64,000 bases of DNA from Perilla frutescens (Eukaryota; Streptophyta; Magnoliopsida; Lamiales; Lamiaceae): NCBI GenBank assembly GCA_026008535.1, contig BRKX01000012.1, positions 23,031,848 through 23,095,847 of the forward strand, in the 5' to 3' direction. The first letter of the stretch is position 1; every line of letters begins with the position of its first letter. This document shows, piece after piece, positions 47,301 to 59,118 of the stretch. Both the position numbers and the translations under genes were made by a program. Below the pieces are notes generated by a model that saw nothing but the letters and a program-made list of their open reading frames with translations, made no database searches and was not told where the DNA came from.

Positions 47301-50300
47301 CTCAATGCCAATGAATTCACCCAATGCCCATGGCCCTAAACAATGAGAAATATGAAAAATCTGAGAAACTAAACACGAAAATTTAGACCATGACAAGTAG
47401 AAAGTAGTAACAACAAATTCACCCAGCACCTTGCCCTGAATTGAGCACACAATATAATACACCTTTTACAAGGAAAACATCCTAAAAGTGATACTGGAAG
47501 AAAGCGGTTTTACACACCCTTTTACTGCACAATGTTTTAGTGCAGAATACGATCAGATTAAAGAGTAAACAGTACAGAAACCTATAAGCTACCACAAGAA
47601 ACCATAAAGATATTACCCTTACTAAGAAAACATAATCTTATCCTTCACTTCACCTAGGGCAACATAAAAACCAGATAAGGATGCCTTGAACAACAAAATA
47701 CATTAAACACCTATGTTTACAAATATGACAGGTTGGCCAAAGCTCCAGATCAATGTATATGAGAAATTGAGAAAATCAAGAAAAAGAAAAGCACTACTTG
47801 TCTACTTTGAAGTTGTGAAACAGATTGCACTTATAAAACTAGGATAGGAGGCAGACGAAGAAAAGATTATTGAACCATATAGGAGAATACCTTCAATTCC
47901 CGTATGAGCTTTCCTTCTGAATTCCACATTTTAATTGTGCAATCCTGAGATCTGCAAATGAGAAGCAGAAACCAATTCTTTATAATCTAGAATTTTACAT
48001 CACCTAAAATATAATAGTACCTCCTCCAACCCCTACCCAAGTAACTCCATATCAGGAAAAAGTTAATAGATTTTTTTGCACGAAAAGCATACCCAGTATA
48101 TATGATTCCATCGCCACCCCATTTCACACAGGTTATGGCCAGTGTATGTCCAGTAAGGCATATCGTACATTTTTTCAAAGAAACATCCCATATCCTTGCA
48201 TCACCATCTTTACTTGCACTGACAAAGCGGCGGCACGGAGCATTAAGATGCACTGGCTCCCATGAAATTCCAGTTATCCATTTCTTGTGCCCCTGAGACA
48301 TGAGATATGTCATTTTACTCCATCTAAATTCTTCCAATAAAGGCAACATGTTTGGTACCAAACTTTGGAGAAAAAATAACTAACAACAATGTTAAAAGAT
48401 GAAATTTATCATAAACATCAATGACTCTAGAAGATGACTATTTAGGATGGGAAGACACTATTTCGAGTATGCTTATATTTTCTTTCATCCAGATTATATT
48501 TTGTTGCAAGTTAAGATGTTAAATTTTCATTGACATGTTGTTTGCCACTACTATATGTCTTCCATAATATGTAATTAAACCTTGACCTTGCATATCTATG
48601 TCAGTGCATGGTAATATGGTATGAAACATGTACAGCTGTTACCATACAATACAGTTAAGTTCTTCTCGAGCTTCTGGTATGCTATTTTCCTATTGAGCAT
48701 TTGCAAAGATTAAATAATTAGTACAGTGAACTCCCCAGAATAAATTGACTCTAAGACAGTTGGCAGAATGAATTAAGGGCCTTAAGGCAATAATTTTGCT
48801 AAGGTAAACCAGAAAATTATCTGATTAACAAGGAACATGCTCAATCAAGATAAAAGCTGAGTTGTTACACTTACAGTAAGTGGATTGCCCAATGGCTTGC
48901 CAGTCTGTGGATCCCAGCATATCAGTTCTCCAGCCTTACTTCCACTAACAAGATGTCTACCATCTGGTGACCATGCAATACAAAGAACCCAGTTCCTGTG
49001 TCCTGAAGCGAAAAAAGGGAGAAAGCGATGCCACCATAATATATCAGTACTTAAACATAGCAAACTTCAAATGAGAAAGAAGAGGCTAGGGATAGCAAAC
49101 ACACAACACAACAACTCAAGAAAATGAACATTAACATCAGAGACACAATCAAGTGGTAATGACATACTTGAATTCCAACTTTCAAATAAAAGGACTTACA
49201 TAACTACCAAGTAAAGAGCCCATTCACAGATTATCATAGTACAAAAGGTGTGTGCATTTCAAATTTTTAGACCATATTATATAATAGCCAATACGGGTAA
49301 TCAGAATTACTAAAAGAGACCTAACAATCTTATTTTCTACAAATGGTTAGAACCTTCCATGAGCTCCACACACATGTAACTTCATGCATGTATTCAATAC
49401 CAAAAAAAAGTGCTATGTAGTTGTTTCTTGGACGATTTCAAATTTCAACAACTAGTCAAATTAGTCATAAAATCATACCCAAATCGTTCATAAACAACAT
49501 AGTAATCTCATTCAATGATCAGAAACAAGCGTCTCGAACATACGAAAGAAAAATTCTAACCTTTACATGTAAATAATGGTGTCTGCGTATTCAAATCCCA
49601 CAAACGGACAGTTGTATCACCTGATCCACTAGCTAACTGGCGCCCATCAGGACTAAAGGCAACAGAAAGAACAGCTTCAGTATGACCTGCAATGAATCAC
49701 TCAGAATTAAAGCAAAAAAAATTGATGTCCAGCCCAAATGTCAGTTCAAAGATGTATTCAAGAAAACTTCATTCGGCACATGGTGGGGATAAAATCAAAA
49801 GACTGAGCTACTCAAGATTAAGTAGTGCTAATTATAAGAGAGCAAAAATAAATATAACAGTCAGTGAATAATCAATTTCCAAATTCCACGTTCAACAAGC
49901 ATAGTTTTATGCCAAAAGTTTTCCCGCATGTGTGTTCTTTGTTGCAAGGCCATGAGAACTCAGAAGAACAGGTAAATGTCCTTAAGATAGCTTTGAGAGA
50001 GGAGTTCTCCAACCAATCAAACCATCGTAGGGAAATAAGGGATTTAAGAGAATATTTTTTCTTTTTTCTTATGTTTCTATTGGGACTTTCTGAAGGCAAA
50101 GGGTTTTAAACCATCACATGGTAACTGGCCAAATATTGAGCCGAACGGGATTCAAACCAATGTAGACATACCACCAATGAATTTAAACTGTCGCCATCAA
50201 ATGCTCCTGTATCAACCAAGAAGGAATGGAGGCTTTTAGTTACTTGATGATCACTTCTTCTCATATATCTCTACCCACATTGGAATTTGAATCCCCATTG

Positions 50301-52445
50301 CTTCCTTAAAAGAGAGATTACCTAAGCAAATAGTAAAAAACTTGACCAACTGCCATCATACCTCCGATTCATTTCTGAAGTTCTAATGGAAATATTCCAC
50401 CATCAAGGCAGTCAACTAGATTTGTTAGAACAACTTTCACCAAGTCTAGAGCCTCTTCATGCCTCGGGAGATAGAGAGGGGGATGAAGATCTTTGGTTTC
50501 TTCATTTAAAAAAGAAAAAGTTCTATGGAGCCAGAGATTGGGAAAATGAAAATACTTGATTGAGATCACCTATAAGTCACTAATACTGGTTAAAGTACAT
50601 GTTTTAAGTATTGTGAAAATTAGCCACTTATTTTGTGTTTCCTCTTGAGAACCATAATGTATCAACATAACCCCAAAGATATATCAAAACCAATACAGAA
50701 TCAGTATAGAGAAAGCTCTATGGAAGAAAGTATTATCCATTTGTGATATCTAAACAGGATATTGCAACGAGTGGCATCTTTAAGATATTCCAAGAAGTTC
50801 TTTAGGAAATTTTAGAGGTACGGGAAGGTAAAAGAGAGTGTAAAATAAGCTAGCCCGCAATTTGCAGGAATTTTTTATTTATTTATTTTTAGTATGATTA
50901 CAACCCAAGTAGACTAATTTCACATTAATCCTAACCATGCTATTAACTAGCATGAACATATGAATGCGCTAAATACACTTTTAATTTTCATGAGCATATG
51001 AAGGGAATGAAAGAATTTTCTTACCAGCAATAGTTGAAGAACATCGAGTCACTGGACGTATTCTAAATACTGCCTGGGGCTGGTAAACTATTGTGATGAC
51101 CTTTTCCACAGAAACTGCGCCAATATATACTCAGAATCTCAGCAATTTGTGTTTGGCACAGGAGTACAAAAAAGCAGGAGCCAATAAACTGATAAATAGC
51201 ATCAACAGGAAAATAATGCCTTTATTCTTCTGAAGGTATGATCCAAGCTGCACCGCAAGCTCGTGGTCCGACACATAAAAAGCATAAGGCAATTTTTCCT
51301 CCTGAGATAAACCAAACATTCACATTAAATCCTGTCAACTGGTATAGGTCCAGATGACCACATAGTATAATCATGTACTAGAATAGCATTTACTATATTT
51401 AACTTTATAAGTGTACTAGTAGATGCAAGGCATAATTATTTTCTTTCCCAAAGAAATAACATGTAAGTCATACTTGAGTCCTGACGTAGAAGCCAAGACA
51501 CGATTTCTGGTTTTGATTATTGGCTCAAATCTGAGTCTTACTTTAATTGGAATAAGGTTCATAATGTGTTTGCAACTTTGCATGCAAGATACAAACAAGA
51601 AGAACCATGGGGGCAGCAATCCAATATTTTTTGTTTGATTGGGTTTACATATCTACTACGGAATTCAAATCACCAACTCTAAGTATGTCCGTTTTCTAGA
51701 TTGTCATACGAATAGTGTACATATGAGCCGCAAAAAGGCAAGTGGAAACACTACAACATCACCACTACATGAGACAAAAACAGGTTCTCTCTTAAAACAG
51801 CAATAGCTTCCCCTTCCACGAAATATTTATCTTAACCCATTTCTGGAACTATTGAACATTAACAAAAGCCTAAAGCTACATATAAGGAAATGACTAATTT
51901 CAAACGAAGTCACACCCCTCAACAGAACAAGAAAATGATAGCCCACCAAGACCCTTGATCACGATAGCTAAGAACTCAAAAATTGTAAGCCCAAAATTTC
52001 TTAAATTGCTGACGAGACAATAATCCAAAATACAACTCCTTATGGTACTGATAAATGAGCACAAAGACTAAACCACCTAAACAAAGTCGACAGCAACTCA
52101 CAAAATAATATGCAAGAAGCAAAATTGAACACCACCAACTTCTCATACCCACCATAATCTACAGCTTACTAAGTCAAGCCCGTTCATCATTCATAATAAT
52201 CGAAAACAAAATCGAACTTTTTGTCAATAAATTCACTTTAAGAATTAAAGAATGGAATAGTTTACGTTGTTGAGAAGTTTATTAACGAGCTGCTGGAGCT
52301 CCTTAGGACCAGCGGTTCCCGGTAGGAAAATCGGCGCTCCGAGCGGTGTACCTTCCGAGTCCGTCAGCTGACATATAACGCGGTGGCTCTGCTCTCTCTC
52401 TTCCACCATAGCTACTCCTGCTGTCGCGCCCGCTTCTACTTCCAT
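44348..52445 (-). CDS. NLE: Notchless homologue (WD40 60S ribosome-assembly factor)
   Basis: Thirteen exons: 52445-52266, 51301-51220, 51114-51025, 49686-49561, 49002-48875, 48292-48093, 47951-47891, 47335-47225, 46470-46333, 45440-45298, 45232-45178, 44641-44585, 44431-44348. They join in phase to 484 residues (Arabidopsis about 473). Exons 1-3 encode the NLE domain (GAPIFLPGTAGPKELQQLVNKLLNN, PYAFYVSD, VYQPQAVFRIRPVTRCS); exons 4-13 give eight WD repeats (SGSGDTTVRLWD, SGSKAGELICWD, SASKDGDARIWD, SGSDDFTMFLWE, SASFDKSVKLWN, SGSKDSTLKVWD, SGGKDKVLKLWMG). By family knowledge its N-domain binds the MIDAS domain of Midasin (MDN1), which remodels pre-60S particles in the nucleolus. All introns are GT-AG except intron 2, which starts GC. 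The gene is intact; long introns hold simple repeats (GA run 45571-45589; a C-run at 47098-47110; a 37-base direct repeat at 46080-46150). Confidence 0.96.
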
Positions 52446-52498
52446 TTTTTCCTGTGATGGACTTGAATTTGGGGCTTTTTTCTTTATCTATTTGTACA

Positions 52499-52524
52499 TT
52501 AGGGTTTAAGGATTGTAGGGTTTA
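52499..52524 (-). promoter_or_regulatory. two telo-boxes upstream of NLE
   Basis: The minus strand carries AAACCCTA-type motifs at 52499-52507 and 52516-52524, about 55-80 bases before the NLE start codon. Telo-boxes are known in plants to mark genes for ribosome biogenesis and translation, which fits the product. Confidence 0.6.
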
Positions 52525-53289
52525 GGCGATTTTTTTTCTCTCCGAGGAAATTGGTCGGGTCGGGTTTTAATTGGAAACACGAAAATGGGTTTCCACCAGC
52601 GCGTGAAGATGCAAAACTCGGCTAAAATGTGTCAACTCCCCCTCATATTTCTGAAATATTGCACCAAGCCCATTGTATTTTTTAACTCTCCAAGTATTTT
52701 TAAAAAGTACGCATAGCTTTTTTCTTTTTTTTTTTCAGTTTTGGACCAAAATACTTTTATGCGTTGATCTTTGACATTTCAATTATATTTGATTATTTGT
52801 AAATGAGAGTATTTTGGCGCTAAAAGTTAGAAAATGGAAGTTATGAATATTTTTTTTGAGTTAATTGCGTGAATTAACATACTGTGTAATTTATTTTGTA
52901 ATTTTCGTATAACATTCAAAACATTGCGATTAAAACTATAACCTTTCATTTTATTTTACTTTGCAATTATAACATCTCCAATTATTTTTTACCGAGATTT
53001 GTTTATTTTGTACACTACGTTACAACTTATTTAAATGATGTTGTTGATAATATTCTTTGGTATGATAAATTTACACCGTTCAAGTCAAAATTTTGTGTTT
53101 ATTCAAAATTTTGAAATATTGAGATATGGGTTGGGGTCGTGAGTTTATGAGTGAAATTTCAGTCGGTTGAGGCATTGTTTATATTGATTCGTTAAGGGGA
53201 AATTTTAAGTTCGAGAAGATTAGTATATGGTCATGAGAATTTAGTTTTTATAAGAGTAAATTGTTATTTGATACCCAACATATAGATTT
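52525..53289. other. NLE upstream region, then intergenic, no gene seen
   Basis: AT-rich sequence. The stretch 52860-52990 (ATAACATTCAAAACATTGCG) is matched, inverted, by 59495-59575, so a dispersed repeat is present. No frame of note. Confidence 0.45.
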
Positions 53290-53869
53290 TAGGGGTGTGC
53301 AAAATTGAACCAAAAAAAAAAAACACAGAACCAAACCGAGTTATTTGATTCGGTTGGTTTGGTCATTTTTCTTTAATTTTGGTTTGATTTTGAATATTAA
53401 AGCCAAAATATAGTTTGGTTCTGTTTCGATTTAAGTAAAAAATGTTTTGGTTAATACCGAACCAACTAATACATATATACTATATTTATGATTTATAATT
53501 CCAATATTAATTATATTTAAATTAATAAATTTAAAAGGTATTATATACCTAAATAATATTAGTAATTCTAATATTTAGTTTCAATTTTCTAGTTTTAAAT
53601 TTTTTCAAATATTTACTTATTTAATGTATTATTTTTTATCTGTTGGGTGCGTGTTATTTTCTTAAGATATTAAGATATCATTGTTTCGGAAAATAATAAT
53701 TGAAAATTCAGTTAAACCGAAAACCAAACCAACCAAATAATTATGGTTTGGTTTAGTTCGGTTATATATATTATTTTGGTTGGTTCGATTAGAATTTTTT
53801 AAATTTTTTTTATTTGGTTTTGTTAATTTGGCTCGGTTTTGCTCCGAACCAACTATTTGCACACCCCTA
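53290..53869. mobile_element. TIR repeat TAGGGGTGTGCAAA (about 580 bp)
   Basis: The ends TAGGGGTGTGCAAA and TTTGCACACCCCTA are exact 14-base inverted repeats. Inside, GGTTTGGTT words on the left and AACCAAACC words on the right make the whole element an imperfect inverted repeat. No target duplication was found and there is no coding frame. The truncated relative at 23458-23934 shares the ends and the GGTTCGG words. Confidence 0.6.
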
Positions 53870-54010
53870 CCAACATTTGAACTTTTTAACATGCCCTAAC
53901 ATTGTAAATTTTTATCAAATATATCACATATGTGGACATTCAAAAACATGACGTGAATTTTTATAATGCCACATTATACATAAAAAAATAAAATAAAAAT
54001 TTGAAACTTA
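53870..54010. other. short intergenic spacer
   Basis: AT-rich sequence between two MITEs; nothing further seen. Confidence 0.5.
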
Positions 54011-54789
54011 AAGCATCTCCAATACTGTACCCAAAATTTGGTACATAACTCCGCCACGTCACCGCCACATCAAAAGTTATGTACCTACTTTTTTAAATAC
54101 TCATTCCCTTCCAATCACCCACTATACATATGGTATTTACATGACTTTTTAGGGTCCCACCATATTTATCACCCATTTTAATAAAATATACATATATATA
54201 TATATTAATTTTATGTACTCTCTCCGTCCCAATAGCAAGGTCCGTCTTTTTGAGCTATTCTAATGAAATATTCCATATCGGCATTTTTTTATTGTTGCTA
54301 TAAATTTATTTTATGGGTGAAATTGACATCGGTGAAATATTTTAGTTTGAAAATATAATATAATATAATATAATATAAAAACAAAATCTTAGTTGTCGAT
54401 ATATTTCTTTCAGTAAAATTGATTTCTCGCAAAAATAAAAATGTTGCCTATACATAATATCAAATTTATTTTATAAGGTAAAATTTATATAATTTTAAAA
54501 AAAAAGAAAAAGATAAAGAAGAGAGAAATGGAAAAGAGGGAAATAAGTTGGAATGGGCGTGTGGGTGGAGAGAGAGGAGAAGAGAGAGAAGAGGAAAAGT
54601 GGAGAAAGAATGAATAAAGAAAAATGAGTGGCCCCACATCACACCTTTTTTCCCCAAATACTTGGTACATGCAGTTGTACCAAGTATTTAATTTGTACCC
54701 CTTCTTTTAACCCTTCACAATAGTGTACCTTAAATTTTTGGTACATACTAAAAATTTATACCTAAAATTTGCTCCCATTGTGGATGCCC
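54011..54789. mobile_element. Tourist-like MITE with TTA target duplication
   Basis: Left end AAGCATCTCCAATACTG and complement of right end GGGCATCCACAATGGGAG match imperfectly. GGTACATA words appear in both arms (54040s and 54740s). TTA flanks both ends (54008-54010 and 54790-54792), the duplication made by PIF/Harbinger transposases. A CTCTCTCCGTCCCAATAG block at 54217 looks like a Stowaway terminus nested inside; its partner was not found. An (ATAAT)n run is at 54353-54378. Confidence 0.55.
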
Positions 54790-55882
54790 TTAGTATTGCA
54801 TTTCAGTTAAACATGCTGCAAGGACTCGGTGTTTCAAAAACATATAAATCTTTTAGGATAAAGGTCGGTTACGAAATGAAATAATAAGAATATTAGGGGG
54901 CGTTTGGTATCCATATATGTATATCAGGTATGGGTATCAAAATGGCCCATACACATACCATGTGTTTGGTATATTAGTATATGGATATCAAATTGATATC
55001 TTTGATATACTCATATCCCCACTTTTAACATATCTCATATATCAATATTTGCACCGGTATAACTCATATCTCATCCGGAAAAACCCTCGTTTATCTTTTT
55101 CTCAACATCCCCCAAATTCCATAGTCCAACTTGTTATGGGGAAATTGTTCGCATCTTCAAACATGAGTAAATGAACTATCAAATTGAGGCGCAAGCTAGT
55201 AGGTCAGTTAAGGATCGACTTGAAGGGAAATTCCGCCGCCGGTACCGGCCGCCGCAGACCTATCGCCGGCAAGAGGTTAACTTTTTTTCCCCATGAGTGC
55301 GTTTATTTTTGTTTCTGAGTTATGTTAGGTTTTGATTTGCGCTCTTTTAGTTTTCGTCGCCTGGTAAATTAAGGGTTTGGGCTGGGTAGTTTTGGTCCTT
55401 TGGATTGAATAACCACGTTCTTGTTGTTTACGGGTTGGTTCATGTTAGGTCTAGAATTCCTTTCAGGGATTTGATTATTGTAGTTTCAGATTGTATCTAG
55501 TTCACTTGAACAATGAATACATTTTTTGATCCTGCAATTGCACCTAGGCCCCTGCTTTATTCTATGTTTCGGAATGTGATAATTGTATGATGAATTAGTT
55601 ATCAGTTCGCTTCACCTAGTTTTCTGTAGCATGTTCCGTTTCAGATGCAGTCATACTCTTGATTTGTTCTGAAGTGTTGATATAGCAGACCTGGAACTTG
55701 ATAGAGATTACCAACATCAAACTATGGTAGCTGATTTTTTGAGACACGCCTTCCATTAAATCCTGATTGTCTTTTTTTTTTTCTTTAGTCATTATTGCCT
55801 TTCAACATTGGGTAATTTCTCAAGAATGACCGGTTTAAGTTATTTTTTTCTGCGCTTTTCTTCTTACTAGCTTCTCCTGTGG

Positions 55883-56110
55883 ATGGGTGTCGGATCTTCG
55901 AGGCAAAACTCTTTCCCTGTTGTCTCCCTAAAACAGCATGAAGACCAAGGTTCTGCACCTGATTCAAAGCCAAAGAAGAAGATATGTTGTGCTTGCCCTG
56001 AGACTAAGAAGCTGAGGGACGAATGCATCGGGGAGCATGGCAAACCTGCTTGTGAAAAATGGATTGAGGCTCACCGCAAGTGCCTTCCTGCAGAGGGCTT
56101 TAATGTCTGA
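55883..56110 (+). CDS. COX17: COX17-like mitochondrial copper chaperone
   Basis: A 75-residue frame in a single coding exon. The N-terminus is variable (MGVGSSRQNS...). From residue 32 the COX17 core follows: KKKICCACPETKKLRDEC and CEKWIEAHRKC, giving the twin CX9C fold plus the adjacent Cys pair that binds Cu(I), and the conserved end AEGFNV. COX17 works in the intermembrane space and passes copper to SCO1 and COX11 for cytochrome c oxidase. A likely non-coding exon (about 55190-55269) and intron end TTACTAG|CTTCTCC (55869/55870) stand before the ATG. The frame is fully intact, but CLPAEGF replaces the usual CLRAEGF and IGEHGKPAC the usual IVEHGE-AC, so the copy may be drifting. It lies wholly between transposon TIRs; it may be a second copy of the gene, the ancestral one being elsewhere. 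Confidence 0.88.
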   Translation: MGVGSSRQNSFPVVSLKQHEDQGSAPDSKPKKKICCACPETKKLRDECIGEHGKPACEKWIEAHRKCLPAEGFNV

Positions 56111-56339
56111 ATCCTCAAACAGTTTCATAATCAACTTTGAATCTTTGATAGTTAGAAACATTGTTATATGTTACAGAAACCTAAACTTACAGAAACTAGC
56201 CTAGTTTTTTTGAATTTCTTACACTGGTGCATTTAGATTCCTGTTTTGCTTGTGATGGTTTATGCAATTGCTACTATTCAGTGGTATGCTTGATGAATGG
56301 AAGAGTCAAATTTAATCATGATTATTATTATTATGCTAG

Positions 56340-56382
<43 letters not shown>
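56340..56382. repeat. (ATT)n microsatellite
   Basis: About fourteen TTA/ATT units in a row in the 3' flank of the COX17 gene, inside the TIR element. Confidence 0.9.
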
Positions 56383-56383
<1 letters not shown>

Positions 56384-56562
56384 AAGTTAACTTTATTTTT
56401 TGAAAATCAGGATTTGATATCTCATATCAGAAAAGTTCATTCCAAACACAGATATCAGATATCAATCTGATACCCATACCTGATATCCGATACTCATACC
56501 CATAACTCATACCCATATTTAATATCTGATATACTGGTATATGGATACCAAACGCCCCCTTA

Positions 56563-57245
56563 ATATAACACAAACAAGGACTAATCCGATCTCATAGAGA
56601 TATAAGACTTGCTTTGATAATATTTCATGTATGTATTGTTCCATATATTTGCATTAGAATGTAGAAAAACTATTATTGCATCACACACACACACATATAT
56701 CATATTCTATCATTCATACTTTACTATATAGATTAGTCTTGATTTATTATGACAAAATAAAATGATCATTACATTAAATATGACTTTCAAAAATAACTGA
56801 GTATTATAGTTCTGTACGTAACTTAAATTTTAGTTAATTAGTTATTAAAATTTATTTATTATTATCACAAAAGGATGGATTACTATCTATTTTATTAACA
56901 AAATAACATTTAATTGACATGAAATATTAAATTTCTAATTTTTATTTTATTTTATTTTATTTTCAATTATGACGTGGCATCACAAAAATCCACATCATAT
57001 TTTTTATTGTCCAGGTATGCTATAAGATGTGGATAGTGTTTTTTTTTTTTTGAAGAAATAAGATGTGGATAGTTGACAATGGAATAGATTTGATAAAATT
57101 TTACAAAATCGGATATCAAAATGTAAATATTTATAAATTAGGATATTTTTGTTAAAATGTTCAAAGGTTGTGTGTCAATTTGTAATTACACTTTTTATAA
57201 ATATTGAATTGTGTTGTAAACGCAATAAATATATATATAGAGAGA
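56563..57245. other. intergenic, AT-rich, no gene seen
   Basis: Short A/T runs, a (CA)n run near 56682-56694 and a GA-rich end. No frame or paired structure beyond the flanking elements. Confidence 0.55.
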
Positions 57246-57613
57246 GAGGGGGAGAGAGAAAAATTCAATTTTGGTCCCATAGGACATGACTTAGTCTGAT
57301 TTTGGTCCCAACCCTACCACATTTAGTCCCAAATCGCTTGAATTATCAATTTTGGTCCCGCCGTCACGGTTTTCGTTAAAAAAATTATCGATTTTGGTCC
57401 TATTTTGGAATCGATTTTGGTCACATACAGAAAAATTCCATACAATTTTTTACAAGTCAATTGAAGGCAAAATTGAACTGATTTGGAGGGAAATTTCACC
57501 TGATTTGGATTCAAATTTCCCACCAACATGCATCTATATATATCTACTCACCAAATCATCAAATTACAACTACTAAATCAAAAGAAAGCCAAAAATCCCA
57601 AACATTAGACATT

Positions 57614-57724
57614 ATGTCTGCTGCATCTTCAAGCCAAGGTTTCAACAAAGGCTACATGGCTTGTTACTGTGGAAAAGCAGCCCGTACGTATGTTTCAAAA
57701 AGGCCATCAAGCAAAGGCAGATAG
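57614..57724 (+). pseudogene. truncated GRF-type zinc-finger exon inside the MULE
   Basis: ATG 57614 starts a 36-codon frame (MSAASSSQGFNKGYMACYCGKAAR...) ending TAG 57722-57724. CYCGKAA is the first half of the plant GRF zinc finger, where CYCGKPA is usual; the later Cys/His ligands are missing. A TATATATAT sequence at 57533-57541 and an A/C-rich leader precede it, so promoter and leader seem to have come along. GTACGTATG after CGKAAR (57682 on) could be an old splice donor, leaving only the first exon. No product is expected. Confidence 0.55.
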
Positions 57725-57929
57725 GCAGGGAAATTTTTTATTTAGTTTAATTTTACAATATTGTTTATGAGCGTTCACCACATCTAATTAGAGTTTATAA
57801 TTATTTTTAATATTTAATTTTAATTTTCAATTAATAATTAATTATTATGGTTGATTATTTCATAATTAAATTATTGCAAAGTAAAAAATCTAGGAAAAAT
57901 TATACTTTCATACCTACATTTTGGACTTT

Positions 57930-59118
57930 CACTACAAAAAATTCACATTTTAGTGATGGAAGCACGCCAAGCCAAACCCAAAAAATTAAAAATAATATAA
58001 AATAATAAAAAAATATATAAAGTAATATAAAATTTTAAAAATCGTAAAGTAAAACTAATAAAAATATAAAAAAATTTATACTCATAATTAATTAGTAATT
58101 GAAAAATAAAAAATATACATAATATTAAAGATGTAAAATAAATAAAACATTAATAATATTAAAAAGATTAATTTCAAATTCATAATTAATTAGTAATTAA
58201 AAAATTAATAATATTAAAAAATTTAAAAATTATAAAGTAAAATAAATAAAAATATTAAAAAAATTATATTAGTAATTAATTAGTAATTGAAAAATATATA
58301 AATTAAAAAATATTATATATTATTAAAATATTAAAAAATCAAATAAATTGTAAAATGTAAAATAAATAAAAAATCAATAATATTAAAAAATATTGATTTC
58401 CAATTCGTAATTATATAGTAATTAGAAAATTAATAACATTAAAAAAATTAAAAATTATCATGCAAAATAAATAAAAATATTAAAAAAAATTATATTTGTA
58501 ATTAATTAGTAATTGAAAAATAAAAAATATAATAATAAAAAATAGTGTATAATATTAAAAAATTATAAAATAAATTAAATTTTAAAATGGAAAATAAATA
58601 CAAAATTAATAGTCTTTAAAAGATTAATTTCAATTTCGTAAATAAGTAGAAATTGAAAAATTTAAAATTTAAAATATCAAAAAATAATATAAAATATTGA
58701 AAAAAATTAAAATAATCAAATAAATTTCTAAATAATAAAATAAACAAAAAAAATAAAAAAATTGATTTCAAATTCGTAATTAAGCATTAATTGGAAAATA
58801 AAAAATATTAGAAAAAATTAAAAAGATCAAAATTAATTTAGATACGGAATAATTTTGCAACTAATCCATCGCTAAGATTTAAAAAAAAAGGTTTAGCAAC
58901 ACATTTTTCCGTCTCTAATGTAACGACAGAAAAATCTGTCGTTATTGCGTCGTTAACATAAAAAATAAAAATTAAAAATTAAAATACGACGTGTGTTCTT
59001 TGTTAAGTTTGAGACAAAAATATCCGTCATTAAATATCTTTATCTTAATCCGTTGTTAATGTGTCGGTATTTTAACGACGAAATATAATCGGTCGTTAAG
59101 TCGCGTTTTATTGTAGTA
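57930..59118. mobile_element. CACTA-like non-autonomous element nested in the MULE
   Basis: The left end is CACTACAAAAAATTCAC and the right end, complemented, is TACTACAATAAAACGCG, with TTT next to each. The right third has ACGACAG/CGTCGTTAA words (58920-59105) typical of CACTA subterminal repeats. The interior is almost pure A/T with phrases such as TAATTAGTAATTGAAAAAT returning many times. One terminal base is changed and the interior has no frame. Confidence 0.45.

Larger units (their letters stand above)
54896..56559. mobile_element. PIF/Harbinger-like TIR element carrying a COX17 gene
   Basis: The ends GGGGGCGTTTGGTATCCATA and its exact complement at the right, flanked by TTA (54893-54895 and 56560-56562), define a 1664-base unit. 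Subterminal GATATCAGGTATGGGTATCA-type words occur in both arms. Between the arms lies a whole COX17 gene with a 5'UTR intron, and no transposase. This is the layout expected of a Pack-type (gene-capturing) non-autonomous element. Confidence 0.7.

Noticed and set aside
54917..55174. 85-codon frame on the + strand rich in Tyr and Ile
   Set aside because: It lies in the repeated GGTATATC-type TIR arm of the COX17 element; the composition follows from the DNA repeat and no domain is visible.
55883..56110. COX17 simply at its native locus with chance MITEs on each side
   Set aside because: Not excluded, but exact matching 20-base ends in opposite orientation with one TTA on each side are better explained by one element; kept as the main alternative.
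56340..56382. CRISPR-like or structured tandem array
   Set aside because: It is a plain ATT microsatellite; no spacer-repeat arrangement exists anywhere in the window.
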